The notes: generated from the sequence alone by a model not told the origin. 64,000 nt of DNA from Uliginosibacterium gangwonense DSM 18521 (GCF_000373965.1 NZ_KB892835.1:405083-469082); one strand, 5' to 3'. Positions 36,118 to 46,482 are shown, numbered from the stretch's first letter. A program made the numbers and translations.

Positions 36118-37857
36118 TCATAGATCTGAGCCGATATCCCGAATCTGGTGGCCCGCAAACCACTCTGACAGTGTAGCCAACGCGTCTGCCTCCAGCAGAT
36201 GCGTAAAGACAAGAGCCAAACGTTTCTTCGGCCTTGAGACCGCTACATAGAACAGGTTGCGGTAACGCTCGTAGGCCTCCATTCGAGGACCAATCAGGCT
36301 AGGAGTCCTGGCCATCTTTAGATAGAGATTGAAGTCGTACTCGTTCCAGCCGCGTCCGAACACAACGAGTACATTTTCGAACTGGTCGCCCTTCACCCCG
36401 TGTTTGGTTTCGAACGGAGAGTGACCGTCAAGATATTCGCAGAGCGCAATGATCTCTTGATAGGACACGGCATGAAGCGCATGAAGCTCCTTGAGTCGCC
36501 CCGCCAGCGCCTCGCCGCTCGCAAGCGCTTCCGCAAGGGCTCTTTCCTGGCTCACGACGGCTTCTGAGAGGATCGGCAAGCCCGTAGATGAAAGGTGCGC
36601 AATCACCTCACCTACAGTGCCCGTGTCACGAAGTTCGCACAGGCGCTTCATGGCCTTCGTCCACTTGGTCTTATCGGCTGGACTGTTCATCATTGGGCGC
36701 TTGGCATCGATCGCTTCAAACATCTTGCCAAACCGCTTAGTGAGGTAGGCCCGTGCCGCAGGTTCAAGGTGTTCGTGGAAGTATGCGATGACCTCGTTAG
36801 CCTTACGCGTGAATGAGTCGTTAAATTTGAACACTGTGCGCAGCGAGCCGTAGCCCATCTCCGTCGCAAGCGCCCGATGGGTCAGCATCAGAACCTTCGT
36901 ATCACCAGCAAAATCCCAGCCGAAATCCTCCAACTCGGCGCGGACATACTTGAGTGCTCGCGTGGCTTCAACTTCAGGAAGATCTCCCTGCCAGTGATTC
37001 TTCGTAAGCCGTACCCCACCCCATCCGTTGGTGTGGAAAACATGAACTTCGCCCGGCGCAGCCGGATCTTTCACCGCCTGCGCTAGTTCTGGACGGATCA
37101 AGTTTAAGCAGTCAACGATTGGTTTCGCACTGCGGAAGTTCGCCTTCTTGTTGATGCACTTCAGCGCGTCGTGTGTGATCGAACCGCAGCCATCACCATA
37201 AATCTTTTGCCAGTGGTCACCGAAGAAGCCTAATTGCGGCGCATACGGCTTGCCAATAAATTGATCCTTGAAACATTGGACGAGTTGGGCATTCGTATCC
37301 TGATACTCATCCACCAGGATGAGCGGGAAGCGTGACGCTACCGCGTTACGGAACTTCACGGACTGCATGAGCTTGATAAATACAGGAAAGATGTCGTCAT
37401 GGTGCAGGTTCGCTGTGCCATCTTCGATGGATCTCCGGCCGAGCGCATACTCAACTGTCGTTATGTTCACGGCGTCAAGTTCTTCGACGCGATCCGCCCA
37501 GCCTGGCAGCTCTCGGATAAGCTCGCGAAGCCGTTTCTGAAAGGGGCTGACGAGCATCCACGAAAACGCGTGGGTCGTTTCGCAATAGATCGCCGGATTG
37601 CCATCGGTCTGCGCGATAATCATATCCCGAGCAACATTCGTGAAGGTGACACACGCGACTTGCTGGTGCCGACGTTGAAGCTCCCGCGCCCTGTCCTTCA
37701 GGATATAGCGAAGCGCTGCGATCAGCGAATAGGTCTTACCTGCGCCAGCGCCAGCCTCGAACACGAAGCTCGACCCGTCGTCGACGCAGCCTTTTAGTGC
37801 TTCCCATGCGATTGCTGCTGCGGCCTCAGCTGGATTGAGGTGGGCGGTCTCGCTCAC
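36118..37857 (-). CDS. UvrD/Rep-like superfamily 1 helicase (GajB-like)
   Basis: A 579-residue helicase. Motif I is GAGAGKT (36–42), motif II LVDEYQDTN (181–189), motif VI lies near the end (NLFYVAVSRPKKRLALVF). The start is GTG (MSETAHLNPAEA). It is 53 bp downstream of the OLD-family gene on the same strand. A class-2 OLD nuclease followed by a UvrD-like helicase is the arrangement of the Gabija anti-phage system. It is somewhat larger than the founding GajB. Role by context: helicase partner of the nuclease. Confidence 0.85.
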   Translation of the reverse strand: MSETAHLNPAEAAAAIAWEALKGCVDDGSSFVFEAGAGAGKTYSLIAALRYILKDRARELQRRHQQVACVTFTNVARDMIIAQTDGNPAIYCETTHAFSWMLVSPFQKRLRELIRELPGWADRVEELDAVNITTVEYALGRRSIEDGTANLHHDDIFPVFIKLMQSVKFRNAVASRFPLILVDEYQDTNAQLVQCFKDQFIGKPYAPQLGFFGDHWQKIYGDGCGSITHDALKCINKKANFRSAKPIVDCLNLIRPELAQAVKDPAAPGEVHVFHTNGWGGVRLTKNHWQGDLPEVEATRALKYVRAELEDFGWDFAGDTKVLMLTHRALATEMGYGSLRTVFKFNDSFTRKANEVIAYFHEHLEPAARAYLTKRFGKMFEAIDAKRPMMNSPADKTKWTKAMKRLCELRDTGTVGEVIAHLSSTGLPILSEAVVSQERALAEALASGEALAGRLKELHALHAVSYQEIIALCEYLDGHSPFETKHGVKGDQFENVLVVFGRGWNEYDFNLYLKMARTPSLIGPRMEAYERYRNLFYVAVSRPKKRLALVFTHLLEADALATLSEWFAGHQIRDIGSDL

Positions 37858-37910
37858 TTGGAGTCCCCGAAAGTTGGTGTGTTTGTAAGTGCATTTGTCG
37901 CATTGACTGC

Positions 37911-40094
37911 CTACTTCTCAACGGCGTTGCTCATGGCGAGCCAGCGCACGCCTTCAGCAATGTATTGCGGCGTAACCCAATCAGTTTTTTCAATAGCATA
38001 GGTCAACGCAAACTTTGACTTTTTCTGTTTTGAAGCCTTGTCATGGGCAGCTTTCTCGAGTTCGTCATTCGTCACGCCGTTGATACCAAAGAGGGCTTGG
38101 TTCGCGAGAATAAACGCATCTTCGAAAGTTCGACCACACGGCCCACCTGGGGCTTCCGGTATTTGATAAGCAAGGCGTAGACCGCAGCGGATCTTGGCAG
38201 CGTCATCAGCCTCCAATGCCGTTGACAATGGGAACACCGCAGCTCCATCTGCAGTTTCTTCCTCATCATCGTCAGCAGGCGCAGCTACAGTGGCCTCCTC
38301 CGTCGCCGGAACGGGGATTGCTGTGGTTGCTTGCAACGTGGCTAAAGGTATAGTGGCCGACTTTTCAGCAGGCGCTTCGGGCAACAGGGCTGTAGCTTCG
38401 GCCGTCTTGAACCAATGCTTAATGCAGGAGTTGCTTGTGCTCTCCCCCTCATGGACGAGGCAAGCCTCGAATTTGTCCTGTGCGTTGCGTTTAACGGCGT
38501 CAAGATCGGTGATGATCAGACTACGCAGGCCCAAAAACTCGAGGAGCGGAATGAAGATGTGAGCATAGGCCCCACCGACCTCCATGATCGTGATGTATTG
38601 GCTACCAAGCATCAGTGATGGATCCTTAGCATCAAGAGCCCGCATTACTTGGGGCAACATCAGTCGCTCAGTCGTCCCTTCAATCAACATTGCTTTATCC
38701 GCAAAGAAGAGATCACAGCGCGTTAATGTAAGGTACTGGTGCAGGAATTCAGAGGCTGCGCTTTTCAATCCGACGAGCCCGTTGCTGAGGTCCTTTACCT
38801 GAGTACAACGCACGCCAACCGGTAGATCTTTTGACGTCACAGCAAAATAGCGGATCGTATCGAAGCGAGCTTCATTAGCGATGTGTGAAGAGTGCGTTGA
38901 GACAATGAACTGTACCGGCCATGAGACGCTATCCCCCTCTAAGGCGCAGAGTTTTTTAACGATTTCCGGTAGCTGCCGGATGAAGACCTCCTGCATTTGC
39001 GGATGCAAATGGGCTTCAGGCTCTTCAATCACGATGAGCTGCAAGCCTGGCGCGTTCGCATAAGCTCGGTACTCGCGGAAGAAGCCAACGATCTTTAACA
39101 GGATATAAAGAAGGTTGCGATATCCAAGCCCGTTGTAGGATTCTGGTAGTTGCACACCGCTGTAGCTGGCGTACTGAACCTTTGTAAAGTTGGACAGAAG
39201 CTTGCCTACTTCGAGCTTCGTCTCTGGTTGCAATGGCATATTGTTCAAGCCGGGATACCCGAAATACTCTATTGCGGGCATAAGTTTTGCGAGCTCACTC
39301 TTGAAATCCGTGTCCATGCCTGACTGGATTTCCTCGATGGCTTTCTGAAGACCTTCTGCGATATTTTTTTGAGATCCATCCGCGGTCGAAACTGATGCGC
39401 TTTGGAACAACTCCTCCAGCACTTTTGCTAGCACGTCTGTGTCGCGACTGCCTGTGCCATCAAGTGCCCGTTGTGCGTTCACAAAGCCCAGCGACAGCAG
39501 ATTAGTAACGGCTTTAAGCGTCACGTCGCGCGTGTCCGTTGGGTCCTGCGGATTCTCGGCCCACATACGTGTCGCGAAGAGTATCGGCACTCGATCTGTC
39601 AAACTACGGAAGAGACCGAGACGATCTTCTTCGGAGTGCACTTGGTCGGTCCCTTGCAGGACGGTTTTCTCATGACCCTCGAACAAGGCTGCAATTTGGC
39701 CATCGGCTAGGCTCCGCGAGCACACAATGATAGCCTCCGTACAACTGTCTTCGGTGTCTATGACGAACTCGCGGAGGGGGCCGAACTCGGGAACTGTGGG
39801 GTCGTAGCTAACATGAAGCCGCAGATTGATTGACGGCACTAGGGCGCGTACCTCTTCGGGGCTAGCACCTCTCAGGTGCGCACGGTGCGCCGCGCAGAAA
39901 TTGTCGTAGCAAGCACTTGAAAAATCCTCGATCTCGAACGTACTTCGCTCTGAGAGGAATTTTCGGATGACGTCAGAAAGCGAAGTCTTCCCGCAGTTGT
40001 TACGTCCGACCACAACGGTAGTCTCATCTTCAAGTTTCAGAGAAACGTTATGCAGCAGACGGAAGTTCTCCACTTCTACTGTTGTTATCTTCAC
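37911..40094 (-). CDS. OLD-family ATPase with TOPRIM nuclease domain (GajA-like)
   Basis: A 727-residue protein starting at GTG (MKITTVEVENFRLLHNVSLK). Walker A is GRNNCGKTS (30–38), Walker B LIVIEEPEAHLHPQ (353–366), switch His in VSTHSSH (398–404). The TOPRIM domain follows: AMLIEGTTE (E472) and IITDLDAV (D530, D532). This is the class-2 OLD architecture of GajA, which cuts DNA when nucleotide levels fall. It is longer than the founding GajA, chiefly by an Ala/Thr/Glu-rich insert near residues 565–640 (containing ADDDEEETADGA). The helicase gene is directly downstream. Confidence 0.87.
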   Translation of the reverse strand: MKITTVEVENFRLLHNVSLKLEDETTVVVGRNNCGKTSLSDVIRKFLSERSTFEIEDFSSACYDNFCAAHRAHLRGASPEEVRALVPSINLRLHVSYDPTVPEFGPLREFVIDTEDSCTEAIIVCSRSLADGQIAALFEGHEKTVLQGTDQVHSEEDRLGLFRSLTDRVPILFATRMWAENPQDPTDTRDVTLKAVTNLLSLGFVNAQRALDGTGSRDTDVLAKVLEELFQSASVSTADGSQKNIAEGLQKAIEEIQSGMDTDFKSELAKLMPAIEYFGYPGLNNMPLQPETKLEVGKLLSNFTKVQYASYSGVQLPESYNGLGYRNLLYILLKIVGFFREYRAYANAPGLQLIVIEEPEAHLHPQMQEVFIRQLPEIVKKLCALEGDSVSWPVQFIVSTHSSHIANEARFDTIRYFAVTSKDLPVGVRCTQVKDLSNGLVGLKSAASEFLHQYLTLTRCDLFFADKAMLIEGTTERLMLPQVMRALDAKDPSLMLGSQYITIMEVGGAYAHIFIPLLEFLGLRSLIITDLDAVKRNAQDKFEACLVHEGESTSNSCIKHWFKTAEATALLPEAPAEKSATIPLATLQATTAIPVPATEEATVAAPADDDEEETADGAAVFPLSTALEADDAAKIRCGLRLAYQIPEAPGGPCGRTFEDAFILANQALFGINGVTNDELEKAAHDKASKQKKSKFALTYAIEKTDWVTPQYIAEGVRWLAMSNAVEK

Positions 40095-40558
40095 GTAGCT
40101 GTCCCGTCTGAGGTATTCTTTGTGGCTAATTTACACTTAGAATACCGCTAGTGGGTATATGAATTTGAAGATGAGACCTTCCCGCTGCGCGATGTGTTCC
40201 AGGAATTGGTTATGCAAAACCCTCACAGAGAGTCAGAAACGGAGGGGCGAACTGGCGACCTTCTTGACCGAAATTTGAACTGTTATTGCCCAGATGGGCA
40301 GAACTTCGGCCAATACGATCAGTCTCGACAGTGGCCGACAACGTCTGCTCTTTTCCAAAATAGCAGCCAGCCACCGACTAAATTGGCTTGCATCCAACGT
40401 AGAAATGGCCGAACCGGGAAAACCGCCTCCTGCCGTCGTGGATCCGGGGCCATTGCCTAAGCATTGTCCTCGGAAAAACGCACTCATATCTGTTTCAGAC
40501 TAGCGTTGATGCGGCCATCCGAGGGAGCTAATGGGGCTAGCTTCAAGGGAGAAACCGT
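40095..40558. other. divergent regulatory gap between OLD and DUF2971 genes
   Basis: A 464-bp gap between genes on opposite strands. Reading frames here show no homology that I recognise. The DUF2971 gene is preceded by AAGGGAGAAACC. Promoters for both directions must lie here, but none stands out. Confidence 0.5.
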
Positions 40559-41527
40559 ATGGCAAATAATCAGCAACCGCCTAAGCTGCTCTACAAATAC
40601 CGTGGCTTCAGCAATCTGACACTCTCGCTACTGGTAGACGACACGATCTACTTCGCCACTCCGACGACGTTCAACGACCCGTTAGATACGAGACCCTCAC
40701 TGGAAGCGGATATCGACAACGAGGCGCTCGAAAAAATACTCTCCAAACTGATAGAAGAGCGCACTAGCGCCGAAATGTCAGCGGCAGCCAAGGCGATCCG
40801 TTATAGAGGACCTAAAACCCTCGATCACATAGACCGTCAGAGCCGCAAAACTGCAGAACGCCTGCTGGCCGATATTCGTTACGACGCTACGAATCCGGAC
40901 TTCGAAGTTGACGAACCCGTGCGGTTTCTTCTCAACCGGTACATTGAAGACGAATTGTTACGCCGCTACGATAAGGGCGTTTTCTCATTGGCAGCGCGCG
41001 CGACCTGCCCGCTAATGTGGAGTCACTATGCCGACCAACATCGAGGCCTTTGCTTAGGTTATTCAATCCCCGAAGCCGCGATGCCGAACATACATAAGAT
41101 TCAGTATGGCGGTAATCGCGTGGTTCTGGCGAGCGTTGTCGAAGGCATGCTTAGTGGCAATGACACCGCTAGACGCGCCGTCGACAACGCAGTCCTTCTG
41201 AAGAAGGCCAAGCCGTGGGCCTATGAGCGCGAATGGCGGCTGATTGGCCCGCTTGGAAAGCAGGACTCGCCGCTGGAGCTTGAGGAAGTAGTGTTCGGAA
41301 TGCGCTGCGATTCGGCAGTCAAGTACGCAGTCGTCCGAGCACTTGAAAAGCGTGAGCGGCCGGTTCGATTTTTCGAGATTAGAGAGCAGCGAAGTAGCTT
41401 CATTTTGTTGAAACGCCGCGTTGATATCGACGAATTGGCTTCAGCTCTACCGAGGAGGTGCCGCGCATTCGATGGAATATTCGATGATCTGTCTGAGCCA
41501 GTCCCCCCCGATCAAGGCGCCAATTAG
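40559..41527 (+). CDS. DUF2971 family protein
   Basis: A 322-residue protein. The DUF2971 hallmarks are KLLYKYRGFSNLTLSLLVDD, IYFATPTTFNDPLDTRPS and, in the middle, CPLMWSHYADQHRGLCLGYS. Such proteins often occur in defence and mobile loci; their activity is not known. AAGGGAG precedes the ATG. It lies 88 bp ahead of the methyltransferase–NTPase gene on the same strand and divergent from the Gabija-like pair, so it could belong to either unit. Confidence 0.85.
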   Translation: MANNQQPPKLLYKYRGFSNLTLSLLVDDTIYFATPTTFNDPLDTRPSLEADIDNEALEKILSKLIEERTSAEMSAAAKAIRYRGPKTLDHIDRQSRKTAERLLADIRYDATNPDFEVDEPVRFLLNRYIEDELLRRYDKGVFSLAARATCPLMWSHYADQHRGLCLGYSIPEAAMPNIHKIQYGGNRVVLASVVEGMLSGNDTARRAVDNAVLLKKAKPWAYEREWRLIGPLGKQDSPLELEEVVFGMRCDSAVKYAVVRALEKRERPVRFFEIREQRSSFILLKRRVDIDELASALPRRCRAFDGIFDDLSEPVPPDQGAN

Positions 41528-41615
41528 GCGCTGGTGGTCATTGGCGTAAGGGCTACAATCCGCTGAAGCTGAGTTAGGAATCGGCATAATAGGGCACTAA
41601 TTTTGGAGGGAAAAC

Positions 41616-44600
41616 ATGACAGGAACCTCAGCGGCTCCGAATCCGCGAGTACAGCGATATATCCAGACTTACTTGGAGCCCGCTCCTGTGCAGGAACCAG
41701 CTGATGCGAACACGGATCCTCAATTGGGAAGTATTCTCACTACGCTACTCGAACAGATCGCTAAGTCGACCGAAGGAGCGTTGTTCGACATTGGGTGTGG
41801 CAAAGGCACCCTTCTCGAAAGACTTGCAGAGTGCCCCGAGTTTGCTAAGAGCAACTGGGTATATGTTGCGGTGGACTTTGATAAAATGCTTGCCGAGGTC
41901 CTACTCGTAGCGCGGCAAAAGAAGTTGAGTCGGCGCGTGGAGCCACTAACTGTGGACGAGTTCTACCAGGAGTGGCCTGACCTTCCGCGACCGCGGATTT
42001 ATTTTTGCCGAAATGTCCTTCACGAACTGACAATCTCGCAGACCGCCAATCTGCTCCAGCGGATCAAAAAGGCCAGGCTCGACGAGGAATTGGTTCTCAT
42101 CCAGGATTTGATGAACTTTCAAGAAGGCGAACGAGACAACGTCTGCTGGTCTCCGGATGAACTGGCTCTTAGCATAGAGCAGCACGGATTAGGCAAAGCT
42201 CAGACAGTTCCCCTTAAGTCGAAAAGCGGTGCTCTGTGGTTCAACTGTCTGGTTCGGGGGCAAGTCGGTCCTGGCATAGCTTCCGACGAATCTCTGGCAA
42301 GCGTTATGTCTGCTCGCCGACAACAATGGGATATGTGGGACAGCCTTGAGCGTAAATCGACTCAATCGAGTAGCCAAGAGGTCGAGATTGTGCGTGTGCT
42401 GGATCTCGATGTGCAGTACGCAGCCCTAACGCGGCAATTGAAGGACGTTGGTCAAGACTTGTACTTCGACAAGGCAGTAGATAAAAAGCTGAGAGCGAAG
42501 TCGCTAACTGGTGCCGTTGACGAATTCATCGCCAGAGGGGAACTAAAGAAGAATTCTATTATCGACACTATTAACTTTCGGGAGCGGGGTGAGCAGTTGA
42601 CCCAGATCGAGGAGTTTCTTCGAAGCAATGCCAGCTTGGCAATTGTTGCAGGGGGGGGAGGCATAGGTAAGACTGCATTTGTTCGTCATTTGCTGTCGCG
42701 TCGGGCCTACGACAAAAGCCCAGTGCTCGTTGACGGTGGTGCATTGACAGATATTTGGTTATTTGTCGAAGTGGTCTTCTCGCAGTTGGGGCTCAACTTG
42801 TCGGTTGACGTCCTGAGCTCACTAAAGAACATTGGCTGGACAGTTCTAGAGCCGTCATGGACGAAATTCGTTAAAGCTTTCTCCAGTAAGATCATTGTCT
42901 ATATAGATGATTTTCATCGCGCACTTGATTCAAACGGCAATCTGGCGGACAAGGACCTTGCGGCAGCAATTGGACTTTTGGTGCGATCTGCCTCTTCGAA
43001 AGTAATCCTTGCGCAGAATTTGCGTGCCCCTTCAAACGTCGTGGTAGCAGCTTGGGGGCAACTCAATCCTTTCACCGTTCAACTTCACCGCTTTGCGTCG
43101 GACAACACGGTAGTCAACGTTCTCGACGATCGGGTAGATCGAAAATCTTTGGGGATTGCTACCTATCCCGAGCCCCTCATTTCGGCAATCAGTCGGCATC
43201 CCCTCGCGGCTCGACTTGCAGCTGACGTTCTAAGGACGCGGGGTGCGGGAGTCTTGGATGACGAACGGTTCCTCTTAGAGTTGGAAGAGCACCTTTTCGA
43301 TGAACTTTGGGGGCGGTTAGTCACCAAAATATCTTCGTCTGCGGTCGATATTGCCGTCCAACTGCGCGTCCCGATTCCTCAAACCTCGTTAGAACTGCTG
43401 TCATCAAAAGATTCTGTTGAGGCAGGTTTAGCAAGTTCTGCCCTCTGTACCACCGTTGATCGCCGGTGGGATGCTCTCATTTCCGCCCTTGAATTATTTC
43501 GACGGCACACTAGTCCGGATGCTGCATCGTCTGAGCTGCATGGGAAACTTGCAGACGAATACGTGTCGCTCTACCGAGACGACGATGATCCTAAGTGGAT
43601 TCGCGAAAGCTACTTTCATAGGCTGCTCTCATCCGACTCTCTTCATCCTCTGTTAGGCGCATACTATTTTCGCGAGCTCGTTAGTTCCGCTAACTATTGC
43701 TTCCGCGTGCGACGCCACGATCGTGCACTTGAACTCTTTAACTTCGCCGCATCAGTGGGGACTCTTACAGAAGACGCGCTAATGCGCAGGGCGTCGTGCA
43801 TGGTGCGAACAGGAGAAAGGCCAAAGGGTGACGATGAATACTCCCGACTCTTCGGCATGTACCCTCATGCCCCCGGTATGAGGCTGTCGTACATCGCGGC
43901 GCTCATATGGATCCGGAAGTACGACGAAGCGCTAGAGAAATTCACAAGCCTTGGGGTGGATGTCAACGACGTCTACGCAGCGGGCCTACTTGGAAGAATT
44001 CATCTGGGTTTGCATGACTATGACGAAGCCGAAACGCTATTGAGACGTGTTGTCGGCTCATCCAAACTGCCGCACTCGCGTGCATATTTGGACTTGGCCC
44101 GCGCACTCCAATACCAGGGCGCGCTTGAAGAAGAGCGGAAAGTCTTGGCAAAAGCATTGCAACATTACCCCGAAAACCTGGAATTGCTTGCAATGGATGG
44201 TGGGGCTCTCCAGCGCTTGGGTAAGCTTGATGATGCTGTTAATTCGCTACAACCACTATTTGACCTTTATCCCAATCAAACCAACGCTGCAATGACGCTG
44301 ATCAAGATATATGGACGTTGCCCCGAGACCCTATACAAAGCCCGCCAAGTATTCGAACGGGCATTGCGGGCAGCGGAAAACAAAACTGATCCAATTTTCA
44401 TAACGATGGAAGCCGAAGTTTTGAAAGGAGAGGGGCGTGCGGATGCTGCAGTCCAACTGCTGACCGAAAAGACTTCATTGGACGATCAACACTCGCTGGG
44501 TATGTATTTCGAGTGTGTCTTCCACTCGCTCAATGGCAAGCCGCGTGGAGCTGCGAAGGCGCAAGCAGCCGAGGCACTAAAGGTTAAAATCCCAGGGCTG

Positions 44601-44780
44601 CTAACCAAAAACATCCCCCTTCAAATAAACAGGGCCCGGCTCGCAGCAGTAGCAGATGACTATGGGGTTTTTCAGTCGCTCTGCAATCTGGTGAGCGAAA
44701 GCCGAAGTCAACGTTTCGAACTGGAAGCGCTCAATCGGCTGTGGACTGATCAGAAACAAGGAACCCTATTTGACGCTTAA
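41616..44780 (+). CDS. methyltransferase–STAND NTPase–TPR fusion protein
   Basis: A 1054-residue protein with three parts. Residues about 40–215 are a class I SAM-dependent methyltransferase: motif I LFDIGCGKGTLLE (56–68), motif II acid in VAVDFDK (84–90), and IYFCRNVLHEL (128–138). Residues about 320–600 are an NTPase: Walker A AGGGGIGKT (345–353), Walker B IIVYIDDF (426–433). Residues about 640–1054 are TPR-like repeats (RRHDRALELFNFAASVG; RALQYQGALEEERKVLAKAL). TTTTGGAGGG precedes the ATG. The NTPase–TPR layout is NLR-like, with a methyltransferase in the place of the usual killing domain. I know no named system with this fusion. Confidence 0.75.
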   Translation: MTGTSAAPNPRVQRYIQTYLEPAPVQEPADANTDPQLGSILTTLLEQIAKSTEGALFDIGCGKGTLLERLAECPEFAKSNWVYVAVDFDKMLAEVLLVARQKKLSRRVEPLTVDEFYQEWPDLPRPRIYFCRNVLHELTISQTANLLQRIKKARLDEELVLIQDLMNFQEGERDNVCWSPDELALSIEQHGLGKAQTVPLKSKSGALWFNCLVRGQVGPGIASDESLASVMSARRQQWDMWDSLERKSTQSSSQEVEIVRVLDLDVQYAALTRQLKDVGQDLYFDKAVDKKLRAKSLTGAVDEFIARGELKKNSIIDTINFRERGEQLTQIEEFLRSNASLAIVAGGGGIGKTAFVRHLLSRRAYDKSPVLVDGGALTDIWLFVEVVFSQLGLNLSVDVLSSLKNIGWTVLEPSWTKFVKAFSSKIIVYIDDFHRALDSNGNLADKDLAAAIGLLVRSASSKVILAQNLRAPSNVVVAAWGQLNPFTVQLHRFASDNTVVNVLDDRVDRKSLGIATYPEPLISAISRHPLAARLAADVLRTRGAGVLDDERFLLELEEHLFDELWGRLVTKISSSAVDIAVQLRVPIPQTSLELLSSKDSVEAGLASSALCTTVDRRWDALISALELFRRHTSPDAASSELHGKLADEYVSLYRDDDDPKWIRESYFHRLLSSDSLHPLLGAYYFRELVSSANYCFRVRRHDRALELFNFAASVGTLTEDALMRRASCMVRTGERPKGDDEYSRLFGMYPHAPGMRLSYIAALIWIRKYDEALEKFTSLGVDVNDVYAAGLLGRIHLGLHDYDEAETLLRRVVGSSKLPHSRAYLDLARALQYQGALEEERKVLAKALQHYPENLELLAMDGGALQRLGKLDDAVNSLQPLFDLYPNQTNAAMTLIKIYGRCPETLYKARQVFERALRAAENKTDPIFITMEAEVLKGEGRADAAVQLLTEKTSLDDQHSLGMYFECVFHSLNGKPRGAAKAQAAEALKVKIPGLLTKNIPLQINRARLAAVADDYGVFQSLCNLVSESRSQRFELEALNRLWTDQKQGTLFDA

Positions 44781-45076
44781 CTTCCCCTGTGGTCCCCCCG
44801 AAGTGGGGATGCTTACGATGTGACTTACAGCACACAAATGCGCAATAGAGGTGACAGGCTTATATACCGCCCGCAGAGGCTGAGGCAAAATACTAAAGGC
44901 AACTTGCCAGTCAGGCCGTCTCGCCGCCTGACTCAAACCAACCAGCCTCCACGGAAAACGGGGCGATTCAGTCGGCGATTGGCTCGGCCTGTCCATCTGC
45001 GAAAAAAGTCGAATACGCAGCTTAAACTAACTGCATTTCTGTCTGACCCTGGGGGCCCTATTTAAGGAATGTTGCG

Positions 45077-45883
45077 ATGTCCAATGCGTTTCCTGCTGAA
45101 GTTATGAGCATACTCGTGGCGGTGGAAAGTGAATGGCCTAGCTTAGTTGGCGAGGATTGGGGGAATTTAGAAGTCCGTTACCGTTGCTTACGCAGTCAAT
45201 TGCAAGGGGCAACGAGCGTGAGCCCTGATCGCGTCGTTGCCGATCTGGTCGCGCTGTTTGCTCCCTATGCGCCCGCTCGCGAACGGTTGCGGGCAGCCCT
45301 TGCCACTCAGGGCGACGCGGGAGTCATGCTTGCCACCCTGCTTGATCTAGCAAAACAACTCAATCTAGACAACAGTGAGAGCGTTTCTCTCTTACTTGAG
45401 GAAGCACAGCGCGATCCGCAAGAAACACGTCTTATTAAGCAGAAGCATCCCACTGAAGCCTTCAGTTACAAATTGGGCAACATCAATTGGGAATTCGATG
45501 GCATCTCCACTTTAAGTGCTTGCGTTCTCACCACTGTCGGCAAGGAAGTGATTCATCAGCCTAGTGGCATTCTGATAGCTGCGGGCATATTGGCAGTTCT
45601 TGGCTCGCTTTACAAAGCTGTTAAGGTGAAAATTCCAGAACGCGAAGCAACAGTATTCTGGGGACTAGTTCGATCACCAAAACAAGACGATGGAGCCATC
45701 ACCGAGGCAATGCTTCTGGAACACGTCAACGCTGCTCGGCAAAGCGTGGGGCGAGACGCATTGAAACCAATAGAGCTGACATCCTCCCTGCACGACCTAA
45801 AGAGGATGAGGAGCGTCGAGCAAATGGTAGATCATCCAGATACATGGAGAATTGTCGAGAAACACAAGGCACACGCACTCTAG
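45077..45883 (+). CDS. hypothetical protein with one membrane segment, upstream of the CHAT protease
   Basis: A 268-residue protein. Residues about 5–115 are helical and resemble effector-associated domains seen beside CHAT and caspase-like proteases (VAVESEWPSLVGEDWGNLEV). Residues about 172–190 form a hydrophobic segment (GILIAAGILAVLGSLYKAVK). The C-terminal 75 residues look like a winged-helix module (LTSSLHDLKRMRSVEQMV). AAGGAATG is a weak ribosome binding site. It precedes the CHAT gene by 599 bp on the same strand. It could be the target or membrane anchor of the protease; this is inference from context. Confidence 0.55.
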   Translation: MSNAFPAEVMSILVAVESEWPSLVGEDWGNLEVRYRCLRSQLQGATSVSPDRVVADLVALFAPYAPARERLRAALATQGDAGVMLATLLDLAKQLNLDNSESVSLLLEEAQRDPQETRLIKQKHPTEAFSYKLGNINWEFDGISTLSACVLTTVGKEVIHQPSGILIAAGILAVLGSLYKAVKVKIPEREATVFWGLVRSPKQDDGAITEAMLLEHVNAARQSVGRDALKPIELTSSLHDLKRMRSVEQMVDHPDTWRIVEKHKAHAL

Positions 45884-46482
45884 AATCTGCTTATAATTTA
45901 TCCCTAAATAATATTAATAGATAAAGAAATCTTCCGAAAAGCAATGATGGCAGCAGTCAGGTGGTTGAGCACCAAAAAACTACGGACGAGCTTTTCATAT
46001 CAGACAAAGAGTCTGCGGAATCGGTTGAACCAATTGTGTGCCACTTCGACGCTGCAATCTGCAGGCGCGTTTGTTTGGGTGATGTCTCAGTTTGGACGCC
46101 TCTTGGCTGCGCCCTTTCACATGGGGGGATGTAGCTGTGGGCCAGAATGCTTTGCAGGGCTTGCTGGCTGCGGTATCCTGCATCTGGCCTGCAGGACAGC
46201 ATCTATTAAGACTTCCGTAATTCATAACATTACCGGAGGGTAGCCTGCAGTAAGCGGGGCGATGATCGAAGGGCTTTTTTGGGCGCTCTTGAGCTTGTTG
46301 CATGCGATCGTATGCGGTTCGCCCAGATTGTTGGGGCAGTAGTTGCCTTGGGAGGAATGAGGGGCTCTACACGACTCTAGTACTCATCTGTCACATCCAA
46401 AGTTAGTGCACCCATTTGAATTCATCCAAAATGAAAACACCATGATCCACTATTTACGGATATATTCTTAGGAAGAAGAAAC
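45884..46482. other. gap between the small membrane-type protein and the CHAT gene
   Basis: About 600 bp. The short frames present have no recognisable homology and atypical composition. AGGAAGAAGAAAC just before 46483 is the ribosome binding site of the CHAT gene; TATATT at 46459–46464 could be its −10 box. Nothing else is recognised. Confidence 0.5.

Noticed and set aside
45077-45883. Bacterial gasdermin as the protease target
   Set aside because: Size and context fit, but the N terminus lacks the usual early Cys and the sequence does not resemble gasdermins that I know; the helical and winged-helix parts speak against it.
45944-46243. 99-codon frame between the membrane-type protein and the CHAT gene
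   Set aside because: Overlaps similar frames on the other strand, no ribosome binding site, no recognisable motif.
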